A program made the position numbers and the translations under genes. The notes under the pieces were generated by a model. It was given only the letters and a program-made list of their open reading frames with translations, was not told the origin of the DNA and ran no database searches. Positions 7,403-14,917 of a stretch of DNA of 64,000 nt are shown in pieces. Numbering within the stretch: the first letter of the stretch is position 1; each line of letters opens with the position of its first letter. Origin of the DNA: Streptomyces bungoensis (GTDB taxonomy: Bacteria > Actinomycetota > Actinomycetes > Streptomycetales > Streptomycetaceae); assembly GCF_001514215.1 (NCBI RefSeq), contig NZ_KQ948872.1, forward strand, positions 42,945 to 106,944. The letters run 5' to 3'.

Positions 7403-8625
7403 GCCGTCCGGTGTCCGCGGAGGAGAAGGGGCAGGCGCAGGGGCCGTCGGCGCGGATGGGGCCGTGGCGGTTCGTGGTGTGGTTCGGCACGGTCAGCATG
7501 CTCGCGGACGTCGTGTACGAGGGCGCCCGCTCGATCACCGGCCCGCTGCTGGCCTCGCTGGGCGCCTCCGCCCTGGTCGTCGGCGTGGTGACGGGCGCCG
7601 GGGAGGCCGCGGCCCTGGGCCTGCGCCTGGTCTCCGGCCCGCTGGCGGACCGCACCCGCCGCTTCTGGGGCCTGGCGATCGCCGGGTACGCCCTGACGGT
7701 CGTCTCGGTGCCCCTGCTGGGCGTGGCCGGGGTGCTGTGGGCGGCCTGCGTGCTGGTGATCGCCGAACGCGTCGGCAAGGCGGTGCGCTCCCCCGCGAAG
7801 GACACCCTGCTCTCGCACGCCACCGCCGCGACCGGCCGGGGCCGGGGCTTCGCGGTCCACGAGGCGATGGACCAGATCGGCGCCCTGGTCGGCCCCCTGC
7901 TGGTGGCCGGCGTGCTCGCCGCCACCGGGAACGACTACGCCCCCGCGCTCGGCATGCTCGCCGTCCCCGGCATCGCCGTACTGCTGCTGCTGTTCTGGCT
8001 GCGGGCCCGGATGCCGGACCCGGAGGCCTACGAACGCGAGGTGACGGCCGCGGCACCCGCGGCACCGGCCGCGCGCGACGGGCGCCTGCCGAGGGCGTTC
8101 TGGACCTACGCCGCCTTCACCGCGGCCACCACGACCGGGTTCGCCACCTTCGGCGTGCTCTCCTACCACCTCGTCCAACGGCACCTGCTGGCCACGGCCT
8201 GGGTCCCGGTGCTGTACGCGGCGGCGATGGCCGTGGACGCGGTCGCGGCCCTGGCCACCGGCTGGCTCTACGACCGGATCGGCCCGCGCGTCCTGGTCGC
8301 GCTGCCGGTGCTGACCGCGGGCGTGGTGGCGCTGGCGTTCACGAACACGGTCGCGATCGCGGTGGCCGGCTCCCTGGTGTGGGGCGCGGCCATGGGCATC
8401 CAGGAGTCCACCCTGCGCGCCACGGTCGCGGACCTGGTGCCCAGCGGCCGGCGGGCGACGGCGTACGGCCTGTTCGCGGGGGTCGTGGGCGCGGCGAGCC
8501 TGGCCGGCGGTGCGCTGACCGGCGGCCTGTACGGCTACTCGATCCCCGTGCTGATCACGGTGGTCGTCGCCATCCAGGTGCTGGCCCTGGTGCTGCTGGC
8601 CGTCACCCGGGCCGACCGGCGCTGA
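7399..8625 (+). CDS. MFS transporter in the fluoride operon
   Basis: 408 aa with 12 hydrophobic segments. Motif A-like loops occur at SGPLADRTRRFWG and TGWLYDRIGPRV. A conserved block ERVGKAVRSPAKDTLLSHA follows helix 4, and there is a central cytosolic loop (about 210-235). It starts with GTG 7399, overlapping the fluC stop, which makes it the fourth gene of a fully overlapping operon under the riboswitch. The substrate is not known. The context suggests help with fluoride or halide stress, or export of a by-product. Confidence 0.85.
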   Translation: MSRPVSAEEKGQAQGPSARMGPWRFVVWFGTVSMLADVVYEGARSITGPLLASLGASALVVGVVTGAGEAAALGLRLVSGPLADRTRRFWGLAIAGYALTVVSVPLLGVAGVLWAACVLVIAERVGKAVRSPAKDTLLSHATAATGRGRGFAVHEAMDQIGALVGPLLVAGVLAATGNDYAPALGMLAVPGIAVLLLLFWLRARMPDPEAYEREVTAAAPAAPAARDGRLPRAFWTYAAFTAATTTGFATFGVLSYHLVQRHLLATAWVPVLYAAAMAVDAVAALATGWLYDRIGPRVLVALPVLTAGVVALAFTNTVAIAVAGSLVWGAAMGIQESTLRATVADLVPSGRRATAYGLFAGVVGAASLAGGALTGGLYGYSIPVLITVVVAIQVLALVLLAVTRADRR

Positions 8626-8847
8626 GCACGCGGTACGCCCCCGGCGGGTCGCGCTCGTTGCCGGATCCCCGCAGCCTCGCCCCCGCAGGGCTGCCGGGAC
8701 CGGCCCTTCTCGCGCCCCGGCGGGCACGGGCACGATGGCCGTGTCGGTGAGGTGGGTGCGGCAGAAAGGGGAGGGCGCGTGCTGACGAGTCCGGCTGCTG
8801 CGGCCGTGGCCTTGTGTCCCGTTCGGCCGGGCGGGGGGTGACCGGCC

Positions 8848-9921
8848 GTGCCCCTCGGCTTCCTCACCTCCGTCGCGCTGCTGTCCCTGTGCGCGTTCGC
8901 GGCCCTGCGGCCCCCCATGCCGAAACACTCGAGCCCGTCGAACCTGTGGTTCTGGCTCGCGTTCCTCCTCAACGAGCAGCCGTTCCTCGGCCTGGCCCTC
9001 CTGGCCGTCAGCGTCGCTCCGACCCTGACGACGTCGATCGGTGCGCCGGTGTGGTGGCTCGCGGTCGCCCTCACCGCCGTCCCGGCCTGCGCCCTGGCCG
9101 CCCTGGCGGTCCGCACCCGCTCGGCGCGAGGCGTCCTGGAGGCGGCCCTGGCGGCCGGGCCGGGCATCCGGATGCCCCACACCCGGCTGCCCCTCCTGCG
9201 GACCCTGCTGCTGCCGCTGGTCTCGTGGCGGCCCGGCGTCCGCCTGCTCCGGGACCGCCGGTACGGCGACGCCCGGACCCAGCGCCTCGACGTCTACGTC
9301 CCCCGCAGCCGGCCGGACGGCGCCCCGATCCTGCTGTACCTGCACGGCGGGGGGTTCGTGACGGGCAGCAAGCTCTTCGGGGCGCGACCGCTGCTCTACC
9401 GCCTGGCCGGCCACGGCTGGGTCTGCGCGAGCGCCGACTACCGGCTGCGGACCGCCTATTCGGACTCCCTCGCGGACGCGAAGCAGGCGATCGCCTGGCT
9501 GCGCGACCACGCCGGCGAGCTCGGCGCCGACCCGTCACGCGTGGTCGTCGCCGGAGGATCGGCCGGCGCCCACCTGGCCGCGACCGTCGCGCTGACCGAC
9601 GACTCGATCGCCGGCGCGATCGGCCTGTACGGCTACTACGGCGAGGCCGGTGCGGACGCCTCGGGCGCACCGGCGACCCCGCACGCCCACGTCCACGCCG
9701 GCGCACCGCCGTTCCTGATCGTGCACGGCTCCCTGGACACCCTGGTCCTGGTCGAGGACGCCCGCCGCTTCGCGGACGAACTCGCCCGCGCCTCCACCGC
9801 ACCGGTCGCCTTCGCCGAACTGCCCGGCACCCAGCACAACTTCGACTTCTTCACGTCGCTCCGCTGCCACGCCGTCGCCGACGCGGTCGAGAGCTTCGCG
9901 GCCTGGGCCACGGGCCGCTGA
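8848..9921 (+). CDS. membrane-anchored alpha/beta hydrolase (esterase/lipase, HSL type)
   Basis: 357 aa, GTG start. Three hydrophobic helices occupy the first 100 residues, then a hormone-sensitive-lipase-type hydrolase domain. HGGG (oxyanion hole), GGSAGA (nucleophile Ser), HGSLDTL (Asp) and GTQHNF (His) give a complete catalytic triad. The substrate is unknown, probably a short-chain ester. About 220 bp separate it from the MFS gene, so it is likely its own unit. The 8626-8847 gap holds nothing I recognise. Confidence 0.87.
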   Translation: MPLGFLTSVALLSLCAFAALRPPMPKHSSPSNLWFWLAFLLNEQPFLGLALLAVSVAPTLTTSIGAPVWWLAVALTAVPACALAALAVRTRSARGVLEAALAAGPGIRMPHTRLPLLRTLLLPLVSWRPGVRLLRDRRYGDARTQRLDVYVPRSRPDGAPILLYLHGGGFVTGSKLFGARPLLYRLAGHGWVCASADYRLRTAYSDSLADAKQAIAWLRDHAGELGADPSRVVVAGGSAGAHLAATVALTDDSIAGAIGLYGYYGEAGADASGAPATPHAHVHAGAPPFLIVHGSLDTLVLVEDARRFADELARASTAPVAFAELPGTQHNFDFFTSLRCHAVADAVESFAAWATGR

Positions 9922-10109
9922 CCCGGCCGGCGAAAACCGGTGGAGCGCGCCGCCGCGCTCCCCTACCGTGCTGCCGGACCAAGTCGTCCAGGAAGGGACG
10001 TGCCGTTGTACACCGTGTGAGACCTCCCGAGCGCTGATCGGTCGCGCGTCGCACCTGTGCGCCGCGCTGCTTCTTGCTGCGGACTTCTCACTGGAACCGG
10101 TGTACTCCT

Positions 10110-10658
10110 GTGCTCAATAGCTGGGTGGTCGTGCCCACCTGCCTGCCGCTCGTCCGGCGCCGCTGCCACGCGTGCGCGTCCGAACGTTTCCTGACGAGCG
10201 GAAAGTTTCGCGTCAACGCGAACCACAAGCTCATCGACGTCTGGCTCCTCGCGCTCTGCGCCGCCTGCGGGGAAACGGCGAAACTCACGGTCCTGGAGCG
10301 GACGAACGTGCGCTCCGTGCGGTCCGGTCTGCTGGACCGGGCGCACGACAACGACCCTCTTCTGGCTGCCGAGTTGCTCCAGGACCCGGTCGTGCGGCGA
10401 CGCAATCGCATCGCACTCGACTGGGACGGCGCCTGGCGCCTCGACACCGGAGGATCCGGTCACCTGGACCGCGAGGTGCTCGACGTCTCGGTCCGCTTCG
10501 CGGCGCCGATCCCCGTCCGGCCGGTGCGCCTGATAGCCGAAGGCTGCGCTCTGTCCCGGGCCGAGGTCGGGAGGCTGATCACCGAGGGGAACCTCGTGTC
10601 GGCGGTCCGGCTGAACGGCAGGCGCACGGGCGACTTCACCTTCACGCTCAAGCGCTGA
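10110..10658 (+). CDS. DUF1062 family zinc-ribbon protein
   Basis: 182 aa from a GTG at 10110; no better start is visible. A four-cysteine zinc-ribbon-like N-terminus (RRCHACAS, then LCAACGE about 30 residues later) is followed by a mixed alpha/beta domain ending in a DFTFTL strand. This is the DUF1062 pattern; the family has no assigned function. It converges on arsC across a strong hairpin. The preceding gap (9922-10109) shows nothing recognisable. Confidence 0.72.
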   Translation: MLNSWVVVPTCLPLVRRRCHACASERFLTSGKFRVNANHKLIDVWLLALCAACGETAKLTVLERTNVRSVRSGLLDRAHDNDPLLAAELLQDPVVRRRNRIALDWDGAWRLDTGGSGHLDREVLDVSVRFAAPIPVRPVRLIAEGCALSRAEVGRLITEGNLVSAVRLNGRRTGDFTFTLKR

Positions 10659-10671
10659 GCCCCTCTCGCGA

Positions 10672-10714
10672 CCGGGGGCTGTCCGGCGGGACGGATCCGC
10701 CGGACGGCCCCCGG
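10672..10714. terminator. bidirectional hairpin terminator
   Basis: An 18-bp stem with one G-U pair (arms 10672-10689 and 10697-10714, 7-nt loop) lies between the convergent DUF1062 gene and arsC. Confidence 0.75.
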
Positions 10715-10719
10715 CCGGG

Positions 10720-11139
10720 TCACGCCTCCGGTCCGGCGTCGATCTCGGCGATCAGTGCCTCGACGCGCTCCCTGATCTCGTCGCGGATCGGCCGGACGGC
10801 CTCGACGCCCTTGCCGGCCGGGTCCGCCAGGGCCCAGTCGAGGTACTTCTTGCCGGGGAAGACCGGGCAGGCGTCGCCGCACCCCATGGTGATGACGTAG
10901 TCGGACGCCTGGACGGCCTCGGTGGTGAGCACCTTGGGCTTCCGGCCGGCGATGTCGACTCCGACCTCCCTCATCGCCTCGACCGCGGCCGGGTTGACCC
11001 GGTCGCCGGGCAGCGAACCGGCGGACCGGACCTCGACCCGGTCGCCCGCGAGGTGGGAGAGGAATCCGGCGGCCATCTGCGAACGCCCGGCGTTGTGGAC
11101 GCAGACGAACAGTACGGAGGCGAGCGGGCTGGAGGGCAT
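10720..11139 (-). CDS. arsC: arsenate reductase, low-molecular-weight PTP fold
   Basis: 139 aa cytosolic enzyme reducing arsenate to arsenite. P-loop C13-VHNAGR-S is the CX5R nucleophile motif, C87 and C91 (GCGDAC) form the redox relay, and D106-P107 supplies the general acid. This is the thioredoxin- or mycothiol-coupled ArsC class. I start at ATG 11139 (SD AGGTAG) rather than ATG 11154, because the latter lies inside the presumed ArsR operator. Divergent from arsR, so both are probably controlled by that repressor. Confidence 0.92.
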   Translation of the reverse strand: MPSSPLASVLFVCVHNAGRSQMAAGFLSHLAGDRVEVRSAGSLPGDRVNPAAVEAMREVGVDIAGRKPKVLTTEAVQASDYVITMGCGDACPVFPGKKYLDWALADPAGKGVEAVRPIRDEIRERVEALIAEIDAGPEA

Positions 11140-11149
11140 CGGTTCTACC

Positions 11150-11175
11150 TTCATATCAGTCTGGAATGATGTGAA
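11150..11175. promoter_or_regulatory. candidate ArsR operator between arsC and arsR
   Basis: Inverted repeat TTCATATCA (11150-11158) and TGATGTGAA (11167-11175), 8 of 9 positions symmetric, 8-nt spacer, AT-rich. It lies between the divergent arsC and arsR starts and should serve both promoters. The arsR ATG at 11187 follows closely with no ribosome-binding site, so a leaderless mRNA is likely. Confidence 0.6.
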
Positions 11176-11186
11176 AGTATCAGTCC

Positions 11187-11501
11187 ATGCTGACGTCGGT
11201 CGACACTGATCTGCTGCGGGTCCTCGCGGACCCGCTGCGTCTCCGGATCGTCACCCTGCTCGCCGGGGAGACGCTCTGCAGCACGCACCTGATCGAGGAG
11301 ACGGGGGCCAGGCAGACCAACCTCTCCAACCACCTGAAGGTGCTGCGGGAAGCGGGGGTCGTGGAGACCGAGCCGTGCGGCCGGTTCACCTACTACCGGC
11401 TCAGGCCCGACGTCATCGCCTCGCTCGCCGGCCGGTTCGCCGACCTCGCGGAGACCGCACGCGCCACCGCGGAGAACGACGTCAAGCGGTCCTGCCCCTG
11501 A
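11187..11501 (+). CDS. arsR: ArsR-family repressor (arsenic)
   Basis: 104 aa winged-helix protein. LRVLADPLRLRIVTLLAGE opens the domain; RQTNLSNHLKVLREAGVVETE is the recognition helix region and GRFTYYRL the wing. Cysteines at residues 31, 64 and 103 could bind As(III), but the classical CxCxxC of helix 3 is absent, so the site would be of a different type. Followed 38 bp later by the aquaporin gene, likely the same transcript. Confidence 0.88.
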   Translation: MLTSVDTDLLRVLADPLRLRIVTLLAGETLCSTHLIEETGARQTNLSNHLKVLREAGVVETEPCGRFTYYRLRPDVIASLAGRFADLAETARATAENDVKRSCP

Positions 11502-11539
11502 TCACCCGCCCTGACGGCGACCCGCACCGAGGAGTCCAC

Positions 11540-12328
11540 ATGACCGCAACCGAGGCCACCGCGCACGGCGGAACCGGGGAGTCCCCCGGGGCCCCGGCCA
11601 CCGAGCCGCAGCCCGCTCCGGGCGCGACCCCGCCCCAAACGCCTCCCCTGCTCGCCAGGGCCGCCGCCGAGCTGGTCGGCACGGCGGCGCTCGTCGCGGT
11701 CGTGGTCGGCTCCGGCATCCAGGCCACCGAACTGACGAAGGACGTCGGTCTCCAGCTCCTGGCCAACTCCACGGCCACCGTCTTCGGCCTCGGCGTCCTG
11801 ATCGCCCTGCTCGGCCCGGTCTCCGGCGCGCACTTCAATCCGGCCGTCACCCTGGCCGAGTGGTGGACCGCCCGGCGCGGCGGCGCGGGCGTCACCCCGC
11901 GCGAGGCGGCCGTGTACGTCCCCGCCCAGATCGCCGGGGCGATCGCCGGCTCGGTCCTGGCCGACGCGATGTTCGGCGAGCCGCTGGTGAAGTGGTCCAC
12001 GCACGACCGGTCGGCAGGTCACCTGCTGCTGGGCGAGGTCGTCGCCACGGCCGGCCTGATCCTGCTGATCTTCGGCCTGGCCCGCACCGACCGGCTGCGG
12101 TTCGCGCCGGTCGCGGTCGCCTCGTACATCGGCGCCGCGTACTGGTTCACCTCGTCCACGTCCTTCGCCAACCCGGCGGTGACCATCGGCCGCGCCTTCA
12201 CCGACACCTTCGCGGGCATCGCGCCCGGCTCGGTCGCGGGGTTCGTCGGCATGCAGCTCGTCGGCGCGGTGGCCGGCCTGGCACTGGTGGCCCTCATCTT
12301 CATGCCCGGCCGGGAGGGCACCGGGTGA
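11540..12328 (+). CDS. AqpS-like aquaglyceroporin (arsenite exit channel)
   Basis: 262 aa MIP channel, start ATG 11540 after GAGGAG. About 35 residues of low-complexity cytosolic N-terminus precede six helices. The NPA boxes are FNPAVT and FANPAVT. In most aquaporins the second NPA is followed by Arg (selectivity filter); here it is Val. From memory, that substitution is a feature of Sinorhizobium AqpS, which works with ArsC to let arsenite leave the cell. Position downstream of arsR fits. No ArsB or Acr3 pump is present in the window. Confidence 0.85.
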   Translation: MTATEATAHGGTGESPGAPATEPQPAPGATPPQTPPLLARAAAELVGTAALVAVVVGSGIQATELTKDVGLQLLANSTATVFGLGVLIALLGPVSGAHFNPAVTLAEWWTARRGGAGVTPREAAVYVPAQIAGAIAGSVLADAMFGEPLVKWSTHDRSAGHLLLGEVVATAGLILLIFGLARTDRLRFAPVAVASYIGAAYWFTSSTSFANPAVTIGRAFTDTFAGIAPGSVAGFVGMQLVGAVAGLALVALIFMPGREGTG

Positions 12329-12335
12329 CCCGGGG

Positions 12336-12719
12336 TCAGGTCACGGCCGGCGCGATCGTCAGCAGCCGGCCCATGGCCGCCAGTACCGACGGCTCGACCC
12401 GGTAGTACACCCACGTGCCGCGCCGCTCGGAGGTCAGCAGGCCGGCCTCCTTCAGCTTCTTCAGGTGGTGGGAGACGGTCGGCTGGGAGACGCCCACGTC
12501 GGAGATGTCGCACACGCACGCCTCGCCCCCCTCGTGGGAGGCCACGGCGGAGAACAGGCGCAGCCGCACCGGGTCGCCCAGTGCCTTGAACATCCGCGCG
12601 GCGGTCTCCGCCTCCTCCGTGGTGAACGGGCGCTCGGTGAGCGGCGGGCAGCACGGCGCCGCGGCGTCGGACGCGGGCTCGATCAGCGGCAGCGCCTTCG
12701 TGGTCGACGTGTTCGACAT
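12336..12719 (-). CDS. arsR: second ArsR-family arsenic repressor, cysteine-rich
   Basis: 127 aa, ATG 12719. Has the classical As(III)-sensor motif ACVCD (C68, C70) at the start of the recognition helix, as in E. coli ArsR, plus an N-terminal Cys pair C23-C24. SQPTVSHHLKKLKEAGLL is the HTH and GTWVYYRVEPSVL the wing/dimer part. Divergent from the flavoprotein at 12847 and convergent with the aquaporin gene. It therefore differs in sensor site from the arsR at 11187, giving two separate circuits in one island. Confidence 0.92.
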   Translation of the reverse strand: MSNTSTTKALPLIEPASDAAAPCCPPLTERPFTTEEAETAARMFKALGDPVRLRLFSAVASHEGGEACVCDISDVGVSQPTVSHHLKKLKEAGLLTSERRGTWVYYRVEPSVLAAMGRLLTIAPAVT

Positions 12720-12722
12720 CCA

Positions 12723-12789
12723 TCTATGTTGACACACGTCGAACCAGGCGCCCTGTTTCGATAGATGTCTATGTTGAAGTACATCGAAA
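12723..12789. promoter_or_regulatory. two direct-repeat operators for the second ArsR
   Basis: TCTATGTTGA occurs at 12723-12732 and again at 12768-12777. Each copy continues with a related AC-TCGAA-C tail, giving two ~22-bp imperfect repeats 45 bp apart. TTTCGATAGATG between them adds partial dyad symmetry. One copy sits next to the repressor start, the other closer to the flavoprotein, as expected for a shared divergent control region. Confidence 0.6.
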
Positions 12790-12846
12790 CAAGTGCCAAG
12801 CTGACCGGGTAAGCCATCGACGAACGTCGAAGCAAAGGGGAACCCC

Positions 12847-14226
12847 GTGGCCGAGCCCATCACCAGCGTGCCCGCCGACCAGCTGCCCGTCGTCGTCATC
12901 GGCGCCGGTCCCGTCGGCCTGGCCGCCGCCGCCCATCTCGTCGCGCGCGGACTCGACCCGCTGGTCCTGGAGGCCGGCCCCTCCGCCGGTACCGCCGTGC
13001 GCGACTGGGCGCACGTACGGCTGTTCTCCCCGTGGGCCGAGGTCACCGACCCGGCCGCCGAGAAGCTGCTCGCCCCCACCGGCTGGTCCCGCCCCGACGG
13101 CGCCGCCTACCCCACCGGCGGCGACTGGGCCGAGCAGTACCTCCAGCCGCTCGCCGACACCCTCGGCGAGCGGGTCCGCTACGGCGCCACGGTCACCGGG
13201 GTGGCCCGCGCGGGCCGCGACCGGATCGTCGACGCCGACCGGGACCGGCAGCCCTTCACCGTCCACGTCCGGTCGGCGGACGGCCGCGAGGAGCGCATCG
13301 GCGCGCGCGCCGTCATCGACGCCTCCGGCACCTGGTCCGTCCCCGGCCCGATGGGCGCGGACGGCCTGCCCGCCCTGGGCGAGAAGGCGGTGGCCGACCG
13401 CGTCTCCTACCGCGTCCCCGACCTGCGGGACCCCGCCGTCCGCGCCCGGTACGCGGGCCGGCGCACCGCCGTGATCGGCTCCGGCGCCTCCGCATTCACC
13501 GCGCTCGCCCACCTCGCCGACCTGGCCCGGGAAGAGCCGGGCACGCACGCGGTGTGGATCCTGCGCCGCGGCATCGGCACGAACACCTTCGGCGGCGGCG
13601 AGGCCGACCAGCTCCCCGCCCGGGGCGCCCTGGGCCTGCGTGCCAAGGCCGCCGTCGAGGCCGGCCACGCCTCCGCGGTGACCGGCTTCCGCACCCGGGC
13701 CGTGGAACACGAGGGGGGCCGGCTCGTCCTGGCCGCCGAGGACGGCCGCCGCCTCGACCCGGTCGACGAGGTCGTCGTGCTGACCGGCTTCCGCCCCGAC
13801 CTGTCCTTCCTCTCCGAGGTCCGCCTCGGCCTCGACGAACGCCTCCAGGCCCCCGCCGCCCTGGCCCCGCTCATCGACCCGAACGTCCACTCCTGCGGCA
13901 CGGTCTACCCGCACGGCGTGAAGGAGCTGTCCCACCCGGAGCAGGACGTCTACCTGGTGGGCATGAAGTCCTACGGCCGCGCGCCGACCTTCCTCGCCAT
14001 GACCGGCTACGAGCAGGTCCGCTCCGTCGTCGCGGCGATCGCCGGCGACCGCGAGGCCGCCGAGCGCGTCGAACTGACCCTCCCGGAGACCGGCGTGTGC
14101 GGCGGCGCGGGCCTGTACGACGACCCCGGCGCCGCCCGCGGCGACGAAGCCGGAGGCTGCTGCGGCGCCCCGGCCACCCTCCGGATCGGCATCGGCGCCC
14201 CGGCCGACTCCCCGGGCGGCTGCTGA
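12847..14226 (+). CDS. FAD-dependent oxidoreductase of the arsenic island (ArsO-like) with Cys-rich tail
   Basis: 459 aa, GTG start after GGGGAA. First dinucleotide fold VVIGAGPVGLAAAAHL (residues 16-31), second fold AVIGSGASAFTALAHL (near 212), and VVVLTGFRPDLSF near 310. This resembles flavin monooxygenases found in actinobacterial arsenic clusters. The last ~50 residues are cysteine-rich (GVCGGAG, GGCCGAP, final Cys), which may bind metalloid or hold redox disulfides. It is driven from the operator shared with the second arsR. Its reaction is not established: a monooxygenase or thiol/arsenical reductase are both possible. Confidence 0.8.
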   Translation: MAEPITSVPADQLPVVVIGAGPVGLAAAAHLVARGLDPLVLEAGPSAGTAVRDWAHVRLFSPWAEVTDPAAEKLLAPTGWSRPDGAAYPTGGDWAEQYLQPLADTLGERVRYGATVTGVARAGRDRIVDADRDRQPFTVHVRSADGREERIGARAVIDASGTWSVPGPMGADGLPALGEKAVADRVSYRVPDLRDPAVRARYAGRRTAVIGSGASAFTALAHLADLAREEPGTHAVWILRRGIGTNTFGGGEADQLPARGALGLRAKAAVEAGHASAVTGFRTRAVEHEGGRLVLAAEDGRRLDPVDEVVVLTGFRPDLSFLSEVRLGLDERLQAPAALAPLIDPNVHSCGTVYPHGVKELSHPEQDVYLVGMKSYGRAPTFLAMTGYEQVRSVVAAIAGDREAAERVELTLPETGVCGGAGLYDDPGAARGDEAGGCCGAPATLRIGIGAPADSPGGC

Positions 14227-14251
14227 CCGCCCCGCCCGGCACCGGCGCGGC

Positions 14252-14917
14252 TCAGCCGCCGTGGGGCCGGGCCAGCCCGTGGTCGTAGGCGAAGATCACC
14301 GCCTGGACGCGGTCCCGGGCGCCGATCTTGGACAGCACGCGTCCGACATGTGTCTTCACCGTGGACTCCGACAGCACGAGGCGCGTGGCGATCTCGCTGT
14401 TGGTCCAGCCCTTGCCGATGGCGACGAGGATCTCGCGCTCGCGGCCGGTGAGGGCACTCAGGCCCGGATCCCCGGCCCCGTCGCCCCCGGGTGGCACGAG
14501 ACGGCTGAACTCGTGCAGCAGGCGGCGGGTGAGCGCCGGCGCGATCACCGCGTCGCCGACGGCCACGGCACGGATGCCCGCGAGGAGTTCCTCAGGACGG
14601 GCGTCCTTGAGCAGGAAGCCACTGGCCCCGGCGCGCAGGGCCGCGTAGACGTACTCGTCCAGGTCGAAGGTGGTGAGGACGAGGACCCGGGACCGGTCAC
14701 CCGTGGCGACGATGCGGCGCGTGGCCTCGATCCCGTCCATGCCCGGCATGCGTACGTCCATGAGGACGACGTCGGGGCGCAGTTCGGCGGCCTTGCGGAC
14801 GGCCTCGGTCCCGTGCGCGGCCTCGCCGACCACCTCCGTCTCGGGCACGGAGTCCAGCAGCATGCGGAAGCCGTACCGCTGGAGCGGCTGGTCGTCCACG
14901 ACGAGCACGGTGGTCAC
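14252..14917 (-). CDS. NarL/LuxR-family response regulator
   Basis: 221 aa. The receiver domain has the acidic pair VVDDQP, phosphoacceptor Asp in VVLMDVRMPG (near residue 54), T/S in VLTTF and K in LLKDARPEE. The C-terminal LuxR-type HTH is LTGREREILVAIGKGWTNSEIATRL. Its start overlaps the stop of the kinase at 14914-16218 (ATGA), so the pair is co-translated. The likely target is the ABC transporter genes immediately upstream. Confidence 0.94.
   Translation of the reverse strand: MTTVLVVDDQPLQRYGFRMLLDSVPETEVVGEAAHGTEAVRKAAELRPDVVLMDVRMPGMDGIEATRRIVATGDRSRVLVLTTFDLDEYVYAALRAGASGFLLKDARPEELLAGIRAVAVGDAVIAPALTRRLLHEFSRLVPPGGDGAGDPGLSALTGREREILVAIGKGWTNSEIATRLVLSESTVKTHVGRVLSKIGARDRVQAVIFAYDHGLARPHGG

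Noticed and set aside
11139..11154. arsC start at ATG 11154
   Set aside because: It overlaps the ArsR operator; ATG 11139 has a ribosome-binding site and gives a normal ArsC length.
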